Of a DNA stretch of 64,000 nt, positions 39,300 to 47,439 are shown in pieces. The stretch is from contig NZ_JAUTAG010000001.1 in assembly GCF_030818255.1 (NCBI RefSeq), forward strand, positions 434,001 to 498,000. Direction: 5' to 3'. The notes beneath the pieces were generated by a model. It ran no database searches, had not been told where the DNA came from, and saw nothing but the letters and a program-made list of their open reading frames with translations. The position numbers were made by a program, and so were the translations under genes. The stretch comes from Microbacterium sp. SORGH_AS_0969 (lineage in GTDB: Bacteria; Actinomycetota; Actinomycetes; Actinomycetales; Microbacteriaceae). Numbering within the stretch: position 1 is the first letter of the stretch; each line of letters opens with the position of its first letter.

Positions 39300-41747
39300 C
39301 TAGAGCTTGGTGATCGGCGCGATCTTGATCAGCAGCTTCTTCGGGCCGACGGTGTCGAAGCGCACGTGCGCGACGCGTTTCGCTCCCTCGCCCGTCACGG
39401 CATCCACACGACCTTCACCGAAGTCGTCGTGACGGATGCGATCACCCGATGCCAGGACCATGTCGCCGTTGTCGCGAACCTTCGCGGGAATGCGGTTGGG
39501 GAACTTGCTCGGGTCGGCCGGCGCGCGCTTCGGCAGCGGGACGAGGTCGTCTCCGTAGCGGCTTCCGCCCCCGCTCTGACCCGGGCGGCGGCCGCGCGCA
39601 TTCAGCGCGCGCGACTGCGACCCACCTCGACCGTTGACGTCGCCCGGAGACTGGCGCCAGTCGATGAGGTCGGCCGGGATCTCTTGCAGGAAACGGCTCG
39701 GCATCGCCACTGTGACCTCGCCGAACTGCGCGCGGGTCATCGCGAGCGACACGTGCAGACGCTTACGCGCGCGCGTGATGCCGACGTAGAAGAGTCGCCG
39801 CTCCTCCTGAGGACCACCGGGCTCGTTCGCCGAGATCCGGTGCGGGAGCAGGTCTTCCTCGACACCGGTCAGGAAGACGGCGTCGTATTCGAGGCCCTTT
39901 GCGGTGTGCAGGGTCATGAGAGACACCGAGCCGGACGCGTCGTCGAGGTCGTCGGCATCCGCCACCAGCGTCACCTCGGTGAGGAAGTCGATGACCGTTC
40001 CCTCGGGGTTGTTCCGCGCGAACTCACGCGTGACCGCGATGAGCTCATCGAGGTTCTCGAGGCGGGCCTCGTCTTGCGGGTCTTTGCTGGCGCGGAGGGC
40101 GTCGAAGTACCCGCTCTTGTTGAGCAGCAGCGTGAGCCCCTCGGTGACCGAGGTCGAGGGGGCGAGCTCTCCGGATGCCGGGAGCATGATCGCTGTGGCC
40201 TCGGTGAGCACCGCGTCGAGCTGGTCGATCGCCTTCTGGAGCTTAGGCCCGACGCCGATCTGCGCGGAGTTGGCCAGGGCGTCACGGAAGGTGATGTCGT
40301 GTTCGGCGGCGTAGCGCGCGATGGCCGTCTCGGTCACGTCGCCGATACCGCGTCGCGGGCGGTTCAGGATGCGGCGGACCGCCATGCCGTCGGCGGGGTT
40401 CGCGACGGCGACCAGGTAGGCGAGCGCGTCTTTGATCTCGGCGCGCTCGTAGAACTTCGTGCCGCCCATGATCTTGTACGGCACGGCCGAGCGGATGAAG
40501 ATTTCTTCGAGCGCACGCGACTGCGAGTTGGTGCGGTAGAAGACCGCGATGCCGGAGTAGTCGACGCCCTTCTTGTGCAGCGCCTCGATCTCGTCGGCGA
40601 CGAACTGCGCCTCGTCGTGCTGCGAGTAGCCGGTGAAGCCGATGATCGGGTCGCCCGCCCCGACGTCGGTCCAGAGCTTCTTGTCTTTGCGGTCGAAGTT
40701 GTTCGCGATGACCGCGTTGGCCGCCGACAGGATGTTCTGGGTCGAACGGTAGTTCTGCTCGAGCAGCACGACCTTCGCGCCCGGGTAGTCGCGCTCGAAC
40801 TCGCTGATGTTGCGGATGTCAGCGCCGCGGAAGGCGTAGATCGACTGGTCGGAGTCACCGACGACGGTAAGCGACGCGGCGCCCCCGTCGGTCCCTGAGC
40901 CTGTCGAGGGGTCGGCGTCGAAGATCATCATGCCGCCGGACGAGAACGGCTCGGCGTCGGAGCCGACGGGCCGCGTGAGCTCGTGGATCAGCGCGTACTG
41001 CGCGTGGTTGGTGTCCTGGTACTCGTCGACCAGGATGTGGCGGAATCGCTTGCGGTAGCGGTCGGCCACCTGCGGGAACGCACGGAAGAGATAGACGGTC
41101 TGGGCGATCAGGTCGTCGAAGTCGAAGGCGTTGGCCCGCTGCAGCTCGCGCTGGTACGACGAGAAGATCTCGACGAAGATGCGCTCGGCGGGGTCGCTCA
41201 TGTTGGCCGATCGCGCATACGATTCCGCGTCGGCGAGCTCGTTCTTGAGCTTCGAGATGCGGCTCTGCGTGCCGGCGGGGGTGAGTCCGAACGAATCGCC
41301 CTCGTGCTCTTTCACGAGACGCTTGATGAGCGCCCGCGAGTCGCCCGAGTCGTAGATCGTGAAGGCCTTGGTGAAGCCGAACTGCTCGGCCTCGCGCCGC
41401 AGGATCCGCACGCACGCGGAGTGGAACGTCGAGATCCACATGCCGTCGGCCTTCTGACCGATCAGCTGATGCACGCGCTCGCGCATCTCGCCCGCGGCTT
41501 TGTTCGTGAAGGTGATCGCGAGGATCTGGCTGGGGTACGCCTCGCGCGTGCGCAGCAGCGAGGCGATGCGCCGGGTGAGCACGCTCGTCTTTCCCGAGCC
41601 GGCACCGGCCACGATGAGCAGCGCCTGCCCGCGATAGGTCACGGCCTCGCGCTGGGGGCCGTTGAGACCCTGGAGGAGGTCGGCGTCGGGGCGGACATCC
41701 GACGGTGCGGGACCGCCGACGATCAGGGGCGTGGAGGCGTCGGTCAT
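39300..41747 (-). CDS. pcrA: ATP-dependent DNA helicase PcrA/UvrD
   Basis: This 815-residue superfamily 1 helicase unwinds DNA 3' to 5' in repair and replication-fork maintenance. It has Q-motif LNGPQREAVTY, Walker A GAGSGKTSVLTRR, motif II VDEYQDTN, motif III VVGDSDQSIYAFRGAD, motif IV LEQNYRST, and motifs V and VI (LMTLHTAKGLEYDAVFL and GITRARKRL). The C-terminal Tudor-like part ends VGPKKLLIKIAPITKL. I chose the ATG at 41745-41747. Between motifs II and III the short repeat at 40889-40913 adds DPSTGSGTDGG, an unusual loop insertion. Confidence 0.92.
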   Translation of the reverse strand: MTDASTPLIVGGPAPSDVRPDADLLQGLNGPQREAVTYRGQALLIVAGAGSGKTSVLTRRIASLLRTREAYPSQILAITFTNKAAGEMRERVHQLIGQKADGMWISTFHSACVRILRREAEQFGFTKAFTIYDSGDSRALIKRLVKEHEGDSFGLTPAGTQSRISKLKNELADAESYARSANMSDPAERIFVEIFSSYQRELQRANAFDFDDLIAQTVYLFRAFPQVADRYRKRFRHILVDEYQDTNHAQYALIHELTRPVGSDAEPFSSGGMMIFDADPSTGSGTDGGAASLTVVGDSDQSIYAFRGADIRNISEFERDYPGAKVVLLEQNYRSTQNILSAANAVIANNFDRKDKKLWTDVGAGDPIIGFTGYSQHDEAQFVADEIEALHKKGVDYSGIAVFYRTNSQSRALEEIFIRSAVPYKIMGGTKFYERAEIKDALAYLVAVANPADGMAVRRILNRPRRGIGDVTETAIARYAAEHDITFRDALANSAQIGVGPKLQKAIDQLDAVLTEATAIMLPASGELAPSTSVTEGLTLLLNKSGYFDALRASKDPQDEARLENLDELIAVTREFARNNPEGTVIDFLTEVTLVADADDLDDASGSVSLMTLHTAKGLEYDAVFLTGVEEDLLPHRISANEPGGPQEERRLFYVGITRARKRLHVSLAMTRAQFGEVTVAMPSRFLQEIPADLIDWRQSPGDVNGRGGSQSRALNARGRRPGQSGGGSRYGDDLVPLPKRAPADPSKFPNRIPAKVRDNGDMVLASGDRIRHDDFGEGRVDAVTGEGAKRVAHVRFDTVGPKKLLIKIAPITKL
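40889..40913. repeat. Palindromic repeat inside the pcrA gene
   Basis: The plus strand reads GGTCCCTGAGCCTGTCGAG, the complement of the repeat in the acyl-CoA dehydrogenase gene. On the pcrA coding strand it codes PSTGSGT, the same peptide. It lies in a loop between helicase motifs II and III. Confidence 0.85.
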
Positions 41748-41827
41748 GGCGCGTCCAAGTCTAGGCGGGGGCTCCGACATGGGCCTCGCCCCCTTGGCAT
41801 CCGGAGTCCTCCCGCCATGATGGAGGC

Positions 41828-42235
41828 ATGCGCCTCATCCTCAACATCCTGTGGCTCGTCCTGTCGGGCTTCTGGCTCTTCGTCAGCTACATGCTGGCGG
41901 GGATCGTGCTGTGCATCCTCATCGTGACGATTCCGTGGGGCATCGCGGCGTTCCGCATCGGGCTTTACGCGCTCTGGCCCTTCGGGCGCGAGATCGTGGC
42001 CAAGCCGACCGCGGGAGTCGGTTCGTTCCTCGGCAACGTGGTGTGGGTCATCCTCGCCGGGTGGTGGCTCGCCCTCGAGCACATCCTGACCGGCATCGCG
42101 CTGTGCATCACGATCATCGGCATCCCGCTGGGCATCGCGAACTTCAAGCTCGTGCCGGTGTCGCTCATGCCGCTGGGCAAGGAGGTGCGCGACGTTCGTC
42201 GGGGCGGTCCGTTCGACCGCACCCTGGGGAGCTGA
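41828..42235 (+). CDS. YccF-family membrane protein
   Basis: This 135-residue protein contains two YccF repeats, each a hydrophobic pair: NILWLVLSGFWLFVSYMLAG with IVLCILIVTIPWGIAAFRIG, then NVVWVILAGWWLALEHILTG with IALCITIIGIPLGIANFKL. Four membrane segments are predicted, with the P-W-G-I-A and P-L-G-I-A motifs conserved. The family has no established function. Its start is 81 nt from the divergent pcrA start. It is immediately followed by a convergent gene at 42236. Confidence 0.85.
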   Translation: MRLILNILWLVLSGFWLFVSYMLAGIVLCILIVTIPWGIAAFRIGLYALWPFGREIVAKPTAGVGSFLGNVVWVILAGWWLALEHILTGIALCITIIGIPLGIANFKLVPVSLMPLGKEVRDVRRGGPFDRTLGS

Positions 42236-43174
42236 CTAGAGCGTCGAGCGTTCGCGAGAGCGCTGCGGAAGAGCGAGCAGGATGCCGACGACCGTCACGA
42301 CCGCACCCGTCACAGCCGCGCCGATGACGAGCTCGGCGGGGATGTCACCGTCGCGCCCGCCTGTGAGCCGGGCGAGGTCCCAGGGCAGCACCCCGATCTG
42401 CTCGTTCCACGAGCGCAGGGCGTCGCCGGCCCCCACGACGGCGATCGTCGCCGCGGGCAGGGCGTACGCGATCCCCATCCCGGCCAGGGCGACACCGGTC
42501 GCGCGCCGGCGCCCCAGCTGCGGGCGCAGCGACCAGCCGGCGACGACGAACACCCAGGCCAGGAGGGCGAACGCCAGCGCGAGATAGAGCACGCGGACCA
42601 TCGGCATCGCCCACAGCGCAGGCCAGATCCCCTCGGGACCCGAGAGCGAGATCACCGCGAGCGCGACGACGCACCGCAGGACGAGCGCTCCTCCGACGCC
42701 GGCGATGATCGGCCACGGCGAACGCTTGCCGAGCAGCAGCCGCACGACGATCGCGAAGAAGAGCCAGCCGATCACCGCGAGCGCGGCACCCCAGAGCCCG
42801 TCGCGCGGGGTCTGCACGACCCGCGTGGCGACGAGGACGCCCGCGGGGACGACGATCATGAGCCAGCGGTCGAGGGGCAGCAGGCCGAGGCTCGATTCCG
42901 CCGCCCGCCACGGCCGCGTCGAGGCGATCCAGCTCGCGCGAGCGGCGGCGGCACCGGGACGGCGAACGAGACGCGTGCGGGCCGCGACCATGCCGACGAC
43001 GATCCAGACCACCCCGAACAGCAGCAGAATGCGGGCGAGCCACTCGGTCGTGGAATCGACTTCGATGGGCGTCCGCGCGAACGGATCGACCAGCATCGCC
43101 AGGATGCCGCCGGACAGCAGCAGTCCGCCGGCGACGATCAGGGCCAGGATGCCTCGCCCCGCCGTCGTCGCCAT
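42236..43174 (-). CDS. Hypothetical polytopic membrane protein
   Basis: This 312-residue protein has about seven or eight hydrophobic segments, starting with ILALIVAGGLLLSGGILAML and ending with VIGAAVTGAVVTVVGILLAL. A basic soluble segment (RTRLVRRPGAAAARASW) separates the first pair from the rest. No family motif is recognised. It ends exactly where the YccF gene ends on the other strand and starts divergently from the EamA gene across a duplicated intergenic segment. Confidence 0.7.
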   Translation of the reverse strand: MATTAGRGILALIVAGGLLLSGGILAMLVDPFARTPIEVDSTTEWLARILLLFGVVWIVVGMVAARTRLVRRPGAAAARASWIASTRPWRAAESSLGLLPLDRWLMIVVPAGVLVATRVVQTPRDGLWGAALAVIGWLFFAIVVRLLLGKRSPWPIIAGVGGALVLRCVVALAVISLSGPEGIWPALWAMPMVRVLYLALAFALLAWVFVVAGWSLRPQLGRRRATGVALAGMGIAYALPAATIAVVGAGDALRSWNEQIGVLPWDLARLTGGRDGDIPAELVIGAAVTGAVVTVVGILLALPQRSRERSTL

Positions 43175-43252
43175 GCACCTACGTTACACAGCGGTTCCTG
43201 AGCGTCCGTCCGGCAGAGGACGGGGTCAAGCGCCGCCGCTCGCGCCCCGCCC

Positions 43253-43505
43253 CGCGTACCGTCGCGCGGAGTTCCTGACCGACACGCCGCCACACGGCAT
43301 CCGGAACCGGCGTGTTCCCGACGACCTCCGCCCGACGGCACGGCAGCCCGCCCGCGACCGTCGCGGCCCGGGTCCCGCCAGCCACAGGCCGGGCACACGA
43401 GCCGCGTACCGTCGCGCGGAGTTCATCACCGACACGCCGCCACACGGCATCCGGAAGCGGCGTGTTCCCGACGACCTCCGCCCGACGGCACGGCAGCTCG
43501 CCGGC
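43253..43505. repeat. Tandem duplication of a ~103-bp intergenic unit (150-bp period)
   Basis: Units at about 43253-43355 and 43403-43505 match almost base for base, both containing CGCGTACCGTCGCGCGGAGTT and ending CGACGGCACGGCAG. Each unit has GACACGCCG and CGGCGTGT arms around a CGGCATCCGG core, forming a hairpin. It lies between divergent genes, outside any confident coding frame. Confidence 0.85.
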
Positions 43506-43525
43506 GCGGCCACACGCGCGGCCAG

Positions 43526-43538
43526 ATTGTGTAACAAT
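43526..43538. promoter_or_regulatory. GntR-type palindrome before the EamA gene
   Basis: ATTGTGTAACAAT is a perfect ATTGT-N3-ACAAT palindrome, 6 nt before the EamA start codon. FCD-type GntR regulators commonly bind T-N-G-T-N3-A-C-N-A, and such a regulator is encoded next in the operon. Confidence 0.5.
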
Positions 43539-43544
43539 CCACTC

Positions 43545-44462
43545 ATGCTTTCCGCTCTCGCGATCCTCGCTGCGGCGCTGTGCTTCTCCACGACCGGAAC
43601 CGCGCAGGCGCTCGCCGGCGTCGACGCCTCGCCTCTGGCGGTCGGGGCGGCGCGGATCGTCGTGGGCGGCGGCATCCTGGGTCTGCTCGCCCTCGCGCGC
43701 CGCCCGCGCACGCCGACGCCGACGCCGACGCCGACAGGATCGCGCTTCTCGACCGCGGGACTGATCGCGGTGGGAGCGATCGGCGTCCTCGCCTATCAAC
43801 CTCTCTTCTTTCTTGGGACGCGCGAGAACGGCGTCGCGATCGGCACAGTGGTCGCCCTCGGATCGGCCCCCATCGCGACGGGGATCGTGGATGCCATCCG
43901 CTCACGCCGCCTCCCCTCCCCCCGGTGGATGCTCGCCACCGCCATCGCGCTCACCGGCGTCGTGCTCGTATCGGGGGTGACCGGCGGGGCGGTGGTGCTC
44001 GCGCCGGGCGGGCTGCTCGCCTCGGCCGGCGCGGGAATGTCGTACGCCCTCTATACGGTGTGCGGAAAGGCGCTGATCGATAGGGGGTGGGACTCCGCGC
44101 GCGTGATGGGAACGGTGTTCGGCGTCGCGGCTGTCGCGAGCCTGCCCGTTCTGCTGATCGCGGGAGCGTCGTGGCTCGCGACTCCGAACGGTCTCGCGCT
44201 CGCGCTCTGGCTGGGAGTGATCGCGACGACGGTCGCGTACCTCCTGTTCGGCTGGGGCCTGGCGCGTCTGACGGCCGTCACGGTCTCGACGCTCACCCTC
44301 GCCGAGCCCCTCGCGGCGACCCTTCTCGGCCTCTTCGTGCTGCACGAGCAGCTCACACCCGTCAGCGCGTTCGGCCTCGCGCTCATCGCCGTCGGCCTCG
44401 CCGTCGTGTCAGTTCCGTCTCGTCGACGTCAGGAGGTTCCGGATGCCACGGCCCCCGCGTGA
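43545..44462 (+). CDS. EamA/DMT-family transporter
   Basis: This 305-residue protein has ten membrane segments in two EamA halves. The first has LCFSTTGTAQALAGVDASPLA and the second GMSYALYTVCGKALIDRGW, followed by LTLAEPLAATLLGLFVLHEQ, all standard in the drug/metabolite transporter superfamily. It probably exports a metabolite. The ATG at 43545 lies 6 nt after the ATTGT-N3-ACAAT palindrome. The GntR gene overlaps its end by 20 nt, so the pair is one operon and probably self-regulated. Confidence 0.88.
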   Translation: MLSALAILAAALCFSTTGTAQALAGVDASPLAVGAARIVVGGGILGLLALARRPRTPTPTPTPTGSRFSTAGLIAVGAIGVLAYQPLFFLGTRENGVAIGTVVALGSAPIATGIVDAIRSRRLPSPRWMLATAIALTGVVLVSGVTGGAVVLAPGGLLASAGAGMSYALYTVCGKALIDRGWDSARVMGTVFGVAAVASLPVLLIAGASWLATPNGLALALWLGVIATTVAYLLFGWGLARLTAVTVSTLTLAEPLAATLLGLFVLHEQLTPVSAFGLALIAVGLAVVSVPSRRRQEVPDATAPA

Positions 44463-45159
44463 CTCCCCCGCCTCCGCCGCGACAGCAGCCTACGTACCCG
44501 GCCCTCGCGCGGCCGACCTCGTCGCGGACGCGGTGCGTGCCGGCATCCTCTCCGGCGAACTGGCGCCCGGCACACCCCTCCGGGAGGAGGAGCTGAGCGC
44601 GACGCACGGCGTCTCGCGGCACACCGCCCGCACGGCCCTCACCCGGCTCACCGCCGAACGGCTCGTCATCGCGGAGCCCTATCGCGGCGTCCGTGTGTCC
44701 CTGCTCGACGACGACGCGCTCGTCGCCCTGCAGCAGTTGCGCTGTGCCCTCGAGACCGAAGCGGTGCGGATCGCGCGGGATCGCGGCATCCGTCCGGCCG
44801 AGGTCGACGCCGCCCTCGATGCCCTCGCCGCCGCCGAGGCATCCGGAGACTGGCCCGCCACGCTCGACGCGCACGCGCGCGTGCATCTCGCGCTCGTCGA
44901 TGCGGCCGGCAGCCCGCGGATCGCGGAGGAGTATCGGCGCCTCGATTCCGAGATGCACCTTCTGCTGACGCACGTGCGCCCGGCGTATGCGCCCGGGGCT
45001 CTGACCGAGGAACACCGCGAGTACGTCGAGGAGGCGTGGGCGGATCCGCAGCGGGCCGTGCGCGCGCATCTGGAGCACTCGACGCGGGCGATCCTGGAGG
45101 GTCGGCGCGCACCTTCGCCACATGGCGACACATCCGGTCACGATCCGCAACGCCCGTAG
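44443..45159 (+). CDS. GntR-family regulator, FCD subgroup
   Basis: This 238-residue regulator has an N-terminal winged helix (RAGILSGELAPGTPLREEEL, then GVSRHTARTALTRLTAERLV) and an FCD-type helical ligand domain, with AHARVHLALVDAAGS and EHREYVEEAWADP supplying the histidines that often bind metal or carboxylate. It is coupled to the upstream exporter by a 20-nt overlap. It likely controls that exporter through the palindrome at 43526-43538. Confidence 0.85.
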   Translation: MPRPPRDSPASAATAAYVPGPRAADLVADAVRAGILSGELAPGTPLREEELSATHGVSRHTARTALTRLTAERLVIAEPYRGVRVSLLDDDALVALQQLRCALETEAVRIARDRGIRPAEVDAALDALAAAEASGDWPATLDAHARVHLALVDAAGSPRIAEEYRRLDSEMHLLLTHVRPAYAPGALTEEHREYVEEAWADPQRAVRAHLEHSTRAILEGRRAPSPHGDTSGHDPQRP

Positions 45160-45195
45160 GAGGCCCGCCGTGCCCGGGTTAGCGTGGGGGCACAT

Positions 45196-45271
45196 CGCGG
45201 CGATCCGGGCGGTCCCGGGCCTCGGCTCATAACCGAAGGCGTGGCGGGTTCGACTCCCGCCGTCGCGTCCA
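45196..45271 (+). tRNA. tRNA-Met(CAT)-like cloverleaf, atypical
   Basis: A 76-nt sequence can fold as a cloverleaf: acceptor CGCGGCG/CGTCGCG with one G-U pair, D-stem CCGG/CCGG with an unusually short loop, an anticodon arm with CTCATAA (CAT at 45228-45230), and a perfect T-arm GCGGG-TTCGACT-CCCGC, followed by T and an encoded CCA. The 3' half looks like a normal tRNA. The 5' half lacks the usual T8, A14 and GG of the D-loop, and one anticodon-stem pair is mismatched. It may be a degenerate tRNA, a remnant left by an integrated element, or a tRNA-like RNA. Confidence 0.4.
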
Positions 45272-45328
45272 CGTCTCAGTTCCAACCGGCACCGTCCCCT
45301 CTGCCTCCCGGCCGCGGCTCTGCCTCTC

Positions 45329-45383
45329 GAGTGTCCGAAACACCCGGACGTGTCGAAAAATCGTCCGGGTGTTGTGGACACTC
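45329..45383. repeat. Dispersed intergenic hairpin, copy 3
   Basis: Arms GAGTGTCC and GGACACTC enclose GAAA/TTGT, inner stem CACCCGG/CCGGGTG and a 17-nt A-rich loop. It lies between the tRNA-like sequence and the S4-domain gene, on the same strand as both. Confidence 0.9.
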
Positions 45384-45421
45384 ACCGGGGGACCGCACGC
45401 AGACCCTGCCATGCTGAGACC

Positions 45422-45646
45422 ATGACCCGCCCCGCACCCCAGGACGTCCCCGTCGGCAGCGAGAGCATCCGCCTCAGCGCGTTCCTGAAGTTCGCCGGCA
45501 TCCTGGACTCCGGCGGAGACGCCAAGGAGGCGATCATCGACGGCTACGTGACGGTGAACGGCGAGGTCGAACGGCGACGCGGGCGGCAGTTGCAGCTCGG
45601 CGACGTGGTCGGATTCGAGGAGCGCGCGTTCCGCGTTCAGCCCTGA
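45422..45646 (+). CDS. Small S4-domain RNA-binding protein
   Basis: This 75-residue protein consists of one S4 domain: SIRLSAFLKFAGILDSGGDA, IIDGYVTVNGEVERRRGRQL and GDVVGFEERAFRV. This is the YaaA/RlbA-type fold that binds structured RNA, often ribosomal. The ATG at 45422 follows CTGAGACC without a strong ribosome site. It lies 39 nt after a dispersed hairpin. Confidence 0.85.
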   Translation: MTRPAPQDVPVGSESIRLSAFLKFAGILDSGGDAKEAIIDGYVTVNGEVERRRGRQLQLGDVVGFEERAFRVQP

Positions 45647-45741
45647 CCCCGCAGGCACATTGCCGTCAACTAAGACGTGACGCGCTGCTTCTACTCGGCC
45701 TATCCATCCCCGCGCGCCGCAACACCCTACACTGCGATTCC

Positions 45742-47022
45742 ATGGGCAAAGGCAGCCGACTACGACGGCTTCGATCAGAAGCGGCGCTCGCGCGGCACGC
45801 GACCTACCCGTGGGGTGCCGCACAACCCCTACTGGATCTCACCGCCGAGTACCCGTCCCTCACGCAGATCGAGCGTACAGTCAACGACACCAGCGAGCTC
45901 GAGGCCTCACGCCAGAAGCACCTCGGGCGAAAGAAGCCCCCCTCTCAACCAGAAGCGCGCGTCATCGCCGCCGTGGGGAAAACGGGAGATTACCCTTTCG
46001 CCTCGTCGGAATTGATCGAGGAATGGATGCGGGGTTGGGAAATGCCCTCCCGATCCGGGAGCCCAACGAGTGGAGCCGGTCGGATCAAGACGTCGTCGTC
46101 GGTCTTTGTGGCGATCACGGACGACGATGACATGCCGTCGTCCTCGGCCGCCAGAGACCGACCCACAGTGAGCATCCCGATCCGATACATAGAACTCTGT
46201 TCGCGAATCGCTGACGTCTTCCCTCTTTTCGCAACCGTCACGCGGTCAGGCTTGACATGGCAGCAGGTCGGCGAAGCACGAAGAGCGTTGTTCGAGTACA
46301 CCGATCCGAACACGGCGACGCCCGCGACGACGGAAGACCTCATTCACAACACCGCCGATGAGATATTCACTACTCGGGTGACTTCGGCTGCGGTACGTTG
46401 GGCGATCGCCCACGAGATGGCGCATCTCCGCACGACGGCCACACAGAGACATGCTGCGTACGAAAAGGTCCACCAGCTGTGGCCCTCTCTCCAAGAGGAT
46501 GAATGGGACTCGCTCCGAGGAGAATTGGAACCATTCGGGGGGATTCTCTACAAGTACCGCGACGAGATCGCGTGCGATCTTCTCGCCAATCAGTTCGTAC
46601 TCGATTCTGCGTTCTCGTCTGACGACCTTCTCACCCAGGCCTGCGGATCACTGCTTGCTCTCGAGGCGCTCGTGTGGAACGGCTGGCACACCGACAAATC
46701 AGCGCGCTCGGACACTCACCCGTCTCCTTCACTGCGGTTCATGCTCGTCTACCAGGACTGGCTCGACGTCGTCGGCGAACTGACAACCTGGCAATACCGC
46801 ACACCCCCTGATGTCTTGGCACTGCAGGATTTCGCCTACTTCTACGCCTTCCAGAGATGGGGGGTCGGCGCGTACTCGCAGCACCGCAGCGGCTCTCAGT
46901 GGGGCCAAGATATCTCGGAGATCCTCTCGACTCTCGAGCACGTGGCTCCTGGCGACGGCCCACCCACCATCTACGCGAAGGATGCGGGGGGACGAATACG
47001 AAGGGTGCAGCCTCACCCCTAG
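45742..47022 (+). CDS. Zincin-like hypothetical protein (HExxH)
   Basis: This 426-residue protein has RWAIAHEMAHLR, a zinc-metallopeptidase HExxH signature at about residues 223-227, followed about 50 residues later by YRDEIACDLLANQFVL, whose E or D could be the third zinc ligand as in M78-like and related zincins. The N-terminus (MGKGSRLRRLRSEAALARH) is basic. The central region before the motif is Ser/Asp-rich. Codon use is less GC-biased than in the neighbours, suggesting transfer. It is not fused to a regulator domain and no partner is obvious. Peptidase activity is inference. Confidence 0.6.
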   Translation: MGKGSRLRRLRSEAALARHATYPWGAAQPLLDLTAEYPSLTQIERTVNDTSELEASRQKHLGRKKPPSQPEARVIAAVGKTGDYPFASSELIEEWMRGWEMPSRSGSPTSGAGRIKTSSSVFVAITDDDDMPSSSAARDRPTVSIPIRYIELCSRIADVFPLFATVTRSGLTWQQVGEARRALFEYTDPNTATPATTEDLIHNTADEIFTTRVTSAAVRWAIAHEMAHLRTTATQRHAAYEKVHQLWPSLQEDEWDSLRGELEPFGGILYKYRDEIACDLLANQFVLDSAFSSDDLLTQACGSLLALEALVWNGWHTDKSARSDTHPSPSLRFMLVYQDWLDVVGELTTWQYRTPPDVLALQDFAYFYAFQRWGVGAYSQHRSGSQWGQDISEILSTLEHVAPGDGPPTIYAKDAGGRIRRVQPHP

Positions 47023-47074
47023 CGCCCGTCATCGGCAGGGTTGACTACCGAACTGAACGAGAGCGGAAACGCGA

Positions 47075-47104
47075 AGGCCCGCCCCCTCATCGGGAGACGG
47101 GCCT
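47075..47104. terminator. Hairpin after the His-repeat/zincin gene ends
   Basis: AGGCCCG at 47075-47081 pairs with CGGGCCT at 47098-47104. It lies in the convergent gap between the zincin-like gene and the His-rich gene. Confidence 0.5.
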
Positions 47105-47142
47105 CACGGCATCCGAGGTTCGGGCCCGGATGCCGTCACACC

Positions 47143-47439
47143 TCAATGCTCGTCGTAGTGATCGGCGTGGGCCGCGTGACGGTGACCGTCGTGCACGTAG
47201 TCGACGTGGTCGTCGTGCTCGACGGCCTCGTGGCCGCAGTCGTCGCCGTGGGCGTGCTCGTCGACGGTGTGCTCAGCCTGGGCCTCGTGCTCGTCGTAGT
47301 GATCGCCGTGCAGCGCGTGGTGGTGCGTGCCGTGCACGTAGTCGACGTGGTCGCCGTGCTCGACGGCCTCGTGGCCGCAGTTGTCGCCGTGCGCGTGCTC
47401 GTCGACGGTGTGCTCGGCGTGGGTCTCAGTGGTGCTCAT
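47143..47439 (-). CDS. Histidine/aspartate-rich repeat protein, probable metal buffer
   Basis: This 98-residue protein contains 26 histidines. After a 9-residue leader it is made of two 42-residue repeats (about residues 10-51 and 57-98) joined by EAQAE. Each starts HTVDEHAHGD, has one cysteine in CGHEAVEH, then DHVDYVH, and ends DHYDEH. Such His clusters bind Zn(II), Ni(II) or Co(II), so it probably buffers or delivers a metal in the cytosol; no signal peptide is seen. The start overlaps the end of an ArsR sensor gene by 14 nt, giving coupled expression under that sensor. Confidence 0.75.
   Translation of the reverse strand: MSTTETHAEHTVDEHAHGDNCGHEAVEHGDHVDYVHGTHHHALHGDHYDEHEAQAEHTVDEHAHGDDCGHEAVEHDDHVDYVHDGHRHAAHADHYDEH

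Noticed and set aside
42705..44462. A 585-codon plus-strand open frame
   Set aside because: Only its last 306 codons (from 43545) are the EamA gene; the earlier part is antisense to a membrane protein gene and runs through the tandem duplication.
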